NCBI GenBank assembly: GCA_010015805.1
Contig: ML978126.1
Coordinates: 1-64,000 of the forward strand
Source: Rhizodiscina lignyota
Lineage: Eukaryota; Ascomycota; Dothideomycetes; Aulographales; Rhizodiscinaceae
Length of the DNA stretch: 64,000 nucleotides
Direction of reading: 5' to 3'
Made by a program: the position numbers and the translations under genes. How positions within the stretch are numbered: the first letter of the stretch is position 1; every line of letters begins with the position of its first letter. Positions 57,403 to 64,000 of this stretch are shown piece after piece. The notes beneath the pieces were generated by a model. It worked only from the letters and a program-made list of their open reading frames with translations. It was not told the DNA's origin and made no database searches.

Positions 57403-58163
57403 TGGAGCAACTTGGAGTAAGGTTTTGTGTAGAGAATATATTCGATTTGATGGTGGCTACTTAATGAGCCAATTCCTCGAAGTCTTGTAGTCGGAGAGCA
57501 AATATATATCGAAAGTGATTGTGTCGCGTGCAAGTTGATACCTCAGTTTTGAGCTTAAGTAAGGATAGCTCCCCACGGAAGCTAGTATGCTGCATCCTTA
57601 GATCCGAGAATAGTGATATAATCGTTGCATCGGGCCCCAGACCAACCATATTCGTGAACACGATACCGAAGCCGAATTAGGTAACGTCGGCGATGGGTTT
57701 GCTGACATAACAAGCGGAAGGTTGATTTGAACTGAGAGTTCCGCAGCTGGCGCAATCTTGCCTTAGTAATGACTCGAACACACTTAATCGGACCTTTTGC
57801 TGGTTTGGGTCGAAGGGCGTCGCAGTATAGCGATATCGTTTAGGTGTTTAATGATGCCGTACGTCAGTATCAGCAGCCTTGCGAGGATCGGTTAAACAAA
57901 TTTGGACTCAGAAGACTGTTCAGCTGGCATATCCAAGTCTTCATCAGCAAAAGAGGAGTCCCATGTTTCGAGTTATTCCAAACTCGTGTTCCTGTACCAG
58001 GTGTAGCGAGGTGTGGAGAGTGGCTAGGCTGCCCACGGAAAAGAGCAAGGGTTCCATGGAACTAAGGGTATGAGTCTTGGTATTCTGCCAAGGAAACTGA
58101 CGAACTTGGCGAATGTTGAAAACATCATCTAGCGTGAACACTCCACACAGAGTTTGTGATCTC
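57403..58163. other. Intergenic region between cupin and regulator
   Basis: Promoter of the cupin gene and 3' region of the regulator gene. Nothing else recognised. Confidence 0.5.
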
Positions 58164-60776
58164 TCAGAAGTATGTCATGTTGTCGAAAATTCCTAACCGA
58201 TCAAAGTTCTCGCTCTCGATCGGAAAAGGTGAAGGTAGGTTCCACCAGTCATCCGGAAAATCATCAAAGGACTCCGCAAATTGGCGAGTATCCACAGAAA
58301 CCATGCCATCACCTTCCGTTTCAGTCAGGACTGTGGTCGTTGCCTGCTCTTGTAGATGGCCTTTTCGTCCTTTCCGCCTCATTGATCTCAAATCACTGGG
58401 TCCGGAACATGAATTTTGAACTTCTCGTCGGCTTGTGAACGATAATAAAATAGAATCGCGAGTCGATTCTGCTTCATCATGGGCTGGGTGGACGTATCCA
58501 GGTCCGACGACGGGGAGCGACGAATCTCCTGGCGTAGCCTTGTTAAGCGCGTTATCCTCACCAATGTGTGGATGTGGTGTTTCTCCCGGAGTCATCATGT
58601 TCTGATGCATTTTCGCTTTATGCGCTGTTGCCGCATGCTGAAGCTTTTCTAGGGGGCCGTCCAAGATCTTCCAATACTGCTGTAGTATGCCGAGGACCAG
58701 CAGCAGCGTCTCAACCTGCGCTTCTCGCCCGCTAAGGTCGTAGTCCTCTCCTCGAAGATGTAAAGTCTCCGTGCGCGGTTTCGAGCTCATAAAAATGAGC
58801 AGCGCGGACCCTGCGACAAATATCGCGTAGCCAACGACAGGAGGAATCGTGGACACGTCTGCGCGCCCGGCCAAGTGGCGATCGAACATCTTGGCGACCA
58901 TGGATGCGTGGTACACAACTGTTTCGGCTCTATATTGCACATATTCATTCGGTACTGAGGGGTCCAAAGGAATGCCGGAGAATCTGGGGACGATGATGGA
59001 ATGCAGGATCATCTGGCATAAGTGGTAGAGTGACTCGAACATGACAATGTCGTCGAGACGTTCCGACTGATCGATGAGAACAGACGTTCTTCCTCTGGCA
59101 GGAGAGTCTGGGGCCTGATAGATGGAATCTGCGAGATCAGCGAGGGTGTCAATCACCTCGCATCTCTCCGCGACTCCCTCGGCAATAAGATCCATGGCTA
59201 CTACTTGCACCCTTGCCCTATTCTTCGTTTAGCAATAGCTACCATAAGGGCCATACGTGGGAAGTCGCTCACCAGATCCCGAGAATCTTCGCCACCCCTG
59301 CGAAGATAGACCGCCCGGAAGAATCCTCATCGGTGGAGCGATCACAACGGTGTGAATGCCATTCTGCATCCATTGTCTCGTTCGGTGTGACGAGAACTCC
59401 GGACGATATTCTTGTCAATGCGCAAGGCAATGGGAGTTGCTCAACTTCCAGCCAAGCATTTCGCAGATAAGCTTTCGGCGCGCCTGCTATACACAAAGTG
59501 AACCACGAATACCAGAAGCTACGTCTCGCCAGCTCTGCCTCTAGGGTAAACGTTTGATCTCTGAGTCTTGCTTCAGTTAATCTATTGAAGCCTAAAAGGT
59601 CACTGCAACGATATGCAATACCTGCGATCGAGACATCATTAGCCGTAGCTAAGCCGGGACGTGTGTGTTCTTACTAAACATCATTTCGGCGGCTCTTTTA
59701 TCTCCCAGTGAGAACCAATACATCATCAGCGACAACACTGACTGAAGAACGACAAGAGATGGTTCGAGAACAGCTAGCAGCAAGACCTCCTTGGTGGCAG
59801 TTTCGGCCCAGGGTCGGCCTCTCCGCTGATATCGACTCAGAGTAGCAAGCTCAGAAGGCTCTACGGAGTCATTTGTCGGGTCGTCCGCAGAAAGTTGTAA
59901 GAACCTAATAGCCAATTAGCACTGTTAGTAGTATCAGGAAGGATACAATCTTACAAAGTCGCGAGAGAAAACAAGGCCTTCAACAGGAACGGAGGTAGCC
60001 TATCATCCATGTAGTCCTGGAATAAAAGCGGTTTGTAGAAGAGCAGAGCGGCCTTATATATGCGCGAGTAGTAAATTTCCAGTAGAGAAAGACCTAAAGC
60101 TCGTGGTGGTAGTGAATCATCTTCAGTGCCGCTTGAATTGCCACCTTGTACAGTATGGAGACTGCTCGTCTGTGTGGTATAAGGGGGACTCAGACCAGGC
60201 TGGAAGTGTCAGTTTGTAATATATTTAGCGTAACTCGGAAACACAAACATGGTATCGGCCATTTCCAGTTTGTTCGGCTTGATTTGAGATTGTTGTCTTG
60301 CCGGATAATGGTAGTTGAAAGCTCGCTCGAATTGCTTCGACGCGCGAGGCGCTCTGGTCAGCGGCGCCATCATTTGCAAGTTCCTCTCGGACAGCCTGCC
60401 TTAAAGCAGAGGTCAAACTACTATCGACACTGTTGATTTGTTTAATCTTTCTTTTAGCGGCCAATGTTGACTTTCGAACAGCGGCATTGAGCTTTCGATC
60501 CGGTGGGGATGGAAAAATGCATGTCGCCCCCAGCCTGGTGCAGCGCAGACATCCCGAACGCTCACGGCTACATCGAAGCTTGGTAGAGGATCAGCGATAA
60601 ACAATATGAAAAGTGCTGGAAGTAGCAGATCAAGAACTATGTACCTTTTGTGAGCGACACCTCTGACAGGCGGTGCTGGAGAGGGCTTCCGTGCCACGTG
60701 GAGATGATGAGTTTGCGGAGTTGGTGGGAGCCGATGGCGTACCACCAGCATCTGGCCCTACAGATGCACCCAGCAT
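58164..60776 (-). CDS. Zn2Cys6 transcription factor (cluster regulator candidate)
   Basis: Starts MLGASVGPDAGGTPSAP at 60776. The zinc cluster is split by an intron: ACQRCRSQK, then LRCSRERSGCLRC, with spacing C-x2-C-x6-C-x6-C-x2-C-x6-C, followed by basic residues and a helix. Several introns follow. Visible middle-domain segments are RGRPWAETATKEVLLLAVLEPSL (about 59815) and LARRSFWYSWFTLCIAGAPKAYLR (about 59500). A last exon of ~348 residues (59210-58164) ends in an acidic, aromatic tail (FDDFPDDWWNLPSPFP) typical of activation domains. It is at the right edge of the metabolic block, a common place for a pathway regulator; that role is inference. The intron positions in the middle are not all resolved. 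Confidence 0.85.
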
Positions 60777-61201
60777 TCGGACAAAGTTATATAATGACTG
60801 CACAACAGGCGCACAGTCAAAGACATCAAGTCAAACGCGGAATTGGAGCAATCTTAGTTGAGACAAGCACTCAAATTCATCAAAATCAAAATGATTTGGT
60901 AAGCATTGACTTTCCCGTCTTCGGCTCTCACGACAAGGGTCACGGGTCACCAACACTGCAGAATAATTTTCGCGGTTCTGGTAGGTTCACGTCTCCATGA
61001 GAATATTTCATATTTTGAAGATTATACTATTGTACAAGTGTCCTAAACTGAAACTCCGTGCTTGTATGCTATGCTCCATGCCAGGCCATGCCATGTAAAC
61101 TTAAAACGCTTTTAACTGGAAAATGGAAGTTGCAATGATGAACTAGTCCGCTGTTTGCAGAACGATCATCGTTTCCGTGGGCCAGCATCAGCCCGAAGAG
61201 C
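60777..61201. other. Short intergenic region
   Basis: Promoter of the Zn2Cys6 gene and 3' region of the antiporter. Contains a tandem GCCATGCC-like word near 61080. No gene. Confidence 0.45.
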
Positions 61202-62928
61202 TCAAAGGTCAACTCCTGCGCCCCTTGCCAGCAGTCGTACTGCCATCTTGGCTGCTTCTGCAGTTGGACTGACGGTTTCTTCGCCTCCTTCAGTAGAAGT
61301 AGTGTCGCCACCCTCACTAGTTGTTCCCTCCTTCTCAGCTAGGCGGTCAGGGTAGTAGTATGCGCTCACAGCAATCATGATGTACACAGTGAGGCATAGA
61401 TAGCCCTCGAGATAGTTGCTTTTGCCATCACGAAGGAAGTTTCCGACCACAAGGATGGCTAAAATTAGTACCACGGCATCGAAAACCTCGAAATTCAGAT
61501 CCATGTCAATATCCAGGCCCCATCCAACGATGACGATGATGGGGGTGTTGAGCAAGGCAGTCTGGATCGATGCGCCGAGGACATGGGAGAGGGCGAAATT
61601 CATCTGGTTATCCCACGCTTCGTCAATGGCAGTGAGATGCTCCGCTGCTTTCTCCACAATAGGGACTAGAATAAGACCCATGAAACTATAGGAGGTTAGT
61701 CTCAGTACCGGTTCACGGAAGCTGCAGATTATGGACGTACGCATCTGGGACATTGCGTTCGTTCACCAACCACTCAATTTCGTTGACAAGGAAATCCGCA
61801 ATGAGTGCAACGAAAGTCAGGGCCAGGACAAGGGCGAGAACACATTCGGTGAATGTGAGCTTCGCTTTGGCGAGATCTTTATGCCGGTCCTCATCGTTCT
61901 GTTCGTCTATCTCGAGGAGCTCGTCATATATACCATGGTGGGATCGCATTTGGAAAAATACGTAGCTGGGAGAGTTAGACGATAATACCGGCATCGTTTC
62001 GAAAGACTTACACCAAGAAAGCGACGAGTAACATAATCGCCGTGGCTCGGCTGATCTTCAAAACTTCATTACCGAGATGTGTGGTGTCAAAATCTGCATC
62101 ATTTCGAAGAGCAGCGGAGAAGGCCGACGGGATAACGAGACCCACTACAAAGCATAATTAGAACGCGACTTGAAGATATTGGTTTGGATGCCCTACTTCC
62201 TGCGACTAGCATTAAACCGCTCCCGACCTCACTAACCGCCTCGTGGAATTTTTGCTCATCCCGTTTTATCCCTCCCACCAAGAAGCACAGCCCCAAGCAG
62301 AGAAGGAGGTTGGCCAATATAGAACCAAGAATAGCAGCCTTAATAATCCGGACCGCATCATCATGGTTCTTGATAGTCGCGATCAGGATGACGAACAGTA
62401 TGATTTCCACGACGGAGCCGAGAGTAGTCTCTAGAATGACGCCGAACACTTTAGGGAGTTTTCGGGCGAGTTCTTGACCAGCGAAACCAATGAGATTCGC
62501 AGCGGGGACCATGGCGATGTAACTGAGTATGAAGATGGCGAGATGCCAGTCTGGACGGGCCCAGTGCTGAGTCCTTGTTTAGCATCGATCCTCTTCCAAG
62601 GAGTGATATATAAACGTACAAGTGCCAGAGCAGCAGGAACAGCAGGCCAGAAAACGTTCACGGCCGCTGATACTTTGTTACTGCTCCTCCCACATATCGC
62701 CAGAAACTTCAATGGGTGTATGCCACTCCTATAGCTCTCGCCATCCGGCTTGATCCATGGTGTGTGTTGGCCCGCAGTTCTGTGAAATGGCAGTCGATGA
62801 TCGCGATGAGGAGGTACAGTTTCATCGGCCTTGGGCTCGGGCTCCGGGGCCTCCTCTGCAGAATGACGAGCCATGGAGAAGGGTCGATTCGAGCGTTGGG
62901 AGGAAGGGGGTTTAGGCCGTGTAGTCAT
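61202..62928 (-). CDS. Vacuolar Ca2+/H+ antiporter (CAX/VCX1 family)
   Basis: Starts at ATG 62928; the N-terminal ~80 residues are hydrophilic. About eleven membrane segments follow in two CAX halves. The first alpha repeat reads TTLGSVVEIILFVI (with the conserved G-x-x-x-E), then AAILGSILANLLLCLGLCFLVGGI; the second reads FMGLILVPIVEKAAEHLTAI and then ALSHVLGASIQTALLNTP, the paired acidic signature. An acidic loop (LEIDEQNDEDRHKDL) lies between. Introns split the coding region, for instance after SGLMLVA and before FMGLILVP. The family exchanges vacuolar or other compartment protons for cytosolic Ca2+. The C-terminus is Glu/Thr/Gly-rich. VCX1-like assignment is secure at family level; compartment is inferred. 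Confidence 0.93.
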
Positions 62929-63132
62929 GGACTACTCTCTGTTGAGGGCTGGCGGTAAGAGCTCAAGGAATTGCTTCTGCGGCATCAATTCGCGGGATAC
63001 GAAGGTAGGAGCCGAGGAGCTGACTGCTTCGTTAGTGACGCCGGAGAGATGCTCCAAGCTCAAGGAGTGATGAGAAGGATTAGAGGAGCTCGAAAGGAGT
63101 GACGAGCAGTTGGAAGTCAAGAGTCTGGGCAG

Positions 63133-63501
63133 TTACAGAATCCGGTTGAGCGTGTTGTACAGCTGAGGTGGACCGACCAGTGGATTGGCATCGCCAAGAG
63201 ACACTCTAACGTGCGCGTGAAATTTGCCAGCCAAGCAATCTTCCACTGTGTTTGCTGATAATTTTTCAATCAAATTGGCCTGTTTCTCTCGACCTCGAGA
63301 GATCTGGACTGCTTTTATTTGCCCAATATGCTCTCCATTTTGCAATAATGCTTCGGTTTCTTCGTCTTTCTTGAGTGTGGAGCCGCCGTGCTTCGCCCCT
63401 TGTCAGCCAAGCAGTGGCATATGCACCTTGCCTCGAATCGGCAATGGCTGCGGTACAAGCCTATTTCTGAGCTGAAGTTCATGCTGTGTACTTTTGTTCA
63501 T
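63133..63501 (-). CDS. Small hypothetical protein, doubtful
   Basis: A 266-nt open segment (63398-63133) encodes AKHGGSTLKKDEETEALL..QIKAVQISRGREKQANLIEK and a C-terminal LGDANPLVGPPQLYNTL. Extending upstream in the same frame meets a TGA. A 93-bp intron (63399-63491) would connect it to a 10-nt first exon at ATG 63501, giving 91 aa. Read-through or a broken copy are alternatives. No family recognised. Confidence 0.3.
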
Positions 63502-64000
63502 TTTCGTTGTTGAGAGGGCATCCATATCTTATATACACTTCTCTACATTCCAACGACGTGGAGGGTTGAGGTTCGATACACATATCACGTGTTGCGTTAT
63601 CCTTCCCGCCCGCTGGCGCCAGGCGATGTCGAAGGTGACCAAAAAGTTGCGCCTACTACGACCGCGTAGGATTGGTATCCTCTTCTATCAATACGAGTTA
63701 TATTTATCATATTTCTACATTTTGAGCAATTACTAGATACCTAATTCATATTTAGTAAAGCTCTCTCAGACACGCTTTCCGTTGCGTAAAACACGAAACT
63801 TTTTCCTGTTACAGTTACACCATCTCCGCGTTCTCGGACCGATGCGCATCTATTTTGTGACCTCGGGGGCGGCTCGATGCGCAAGCCACTCGGCGCGAAC
63901 TGCGGATAAACTGCGATGTGTGGTGGAGATTGCAGCTTCATTCGGCTGATCCATGCCCTATGTCGATGAGCTGGCCTTGTGCCTGGGGTTGATGCTTATA
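63502..64000. other. Window end, no gene recognised
   Basis: Contains one CACGTG (about 63586-63591). The open frames at 63494-63736 and 63741-63941 show no motif. Confidence 0.45.

Noticed and set aside
1-64000. tRNA, rRNA and CRISPR features
   Set aside because: Looked for TTCGA-type T-loops with matching arms and for spaced direct repeats; none met the pattern.

Overview
This window is nuclear DNA of a filamentous ascomycete. The genes carry introns of about 45-60 bp with GT..AG ends, and the families are typical of Pezizomycotina: Zn2Cys6 regulators, a HET-domain protein, many short-chain dehydrogenases, a Bem3-type RhoGAP and a domesticated rvt reverse transcriptase. The general look (small introns, a small secreted cysteine-rich protein, few intact transposons) fits Dothideomycetes, but that placement is inference. 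I saw no tRNA, rRNA or CRISPR array. Gene models were built by hand: many reading frames start at non-ATG codons, so I moved starts to the first plausible ATG and joined exons by frame and splice sites.

Left part (1-34 kb): a two-lobed alpha/beta-barrel protein, a Zn2Cys6 regulator, ARPC1 (Arp2/3 complex) divergent from a U2B''/Msl1-like RRM protein that carries a tandem duplication of an exon end plus its intron, an ATG10-like autophagy enzyme, a decayed Tad-type LINE, a full-length rvt gene (about 946 aa), a HET-domain protein, HIS1 with an upstream CPC1/Gcn4 site, ribosomal protein eS28, a broken GMC oxidoreductase, a conserved multi-pass membrane protein, a 137-aa secreted cysteine-rich protein, and a large BEM3 gene. 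Then follows about 5 kb of gene-poor DNA with a degenerate minisatellite and a frame-broken zinc-knuckle gene.

Right part (33.9-60.8 kb): an accessory, metabolism-rich block. It holds five unrelated-looking short-chain dehydrogenases, a dienelactone hydrolase divergent from one of them, a D-2-hydroxyacid dehydrogenase, a secreted CAP/PR-1 protein, an amidase, a neutral amino-acid permease of the MTR type, a CYP504-like cytochrome P450, a cupin and a Zn2Cys6 regulator. There is no polyketide synthase, NRPS or terpene cyclase, so it reads more like an aromatic or amide catabolic cluster than a classical secondary-metabolite cluster; that the genes act together is inference. The window ends with a vacuolar Ca2+/H+ exchanger.

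Most worth a second look: the in-frame exon duplication in the U2B''-like gene, the rvt gene, the possible catabolic cluster, a dehydrogenase that seems to lack its catalytic serine, and the secreted cysteine-rich protein.
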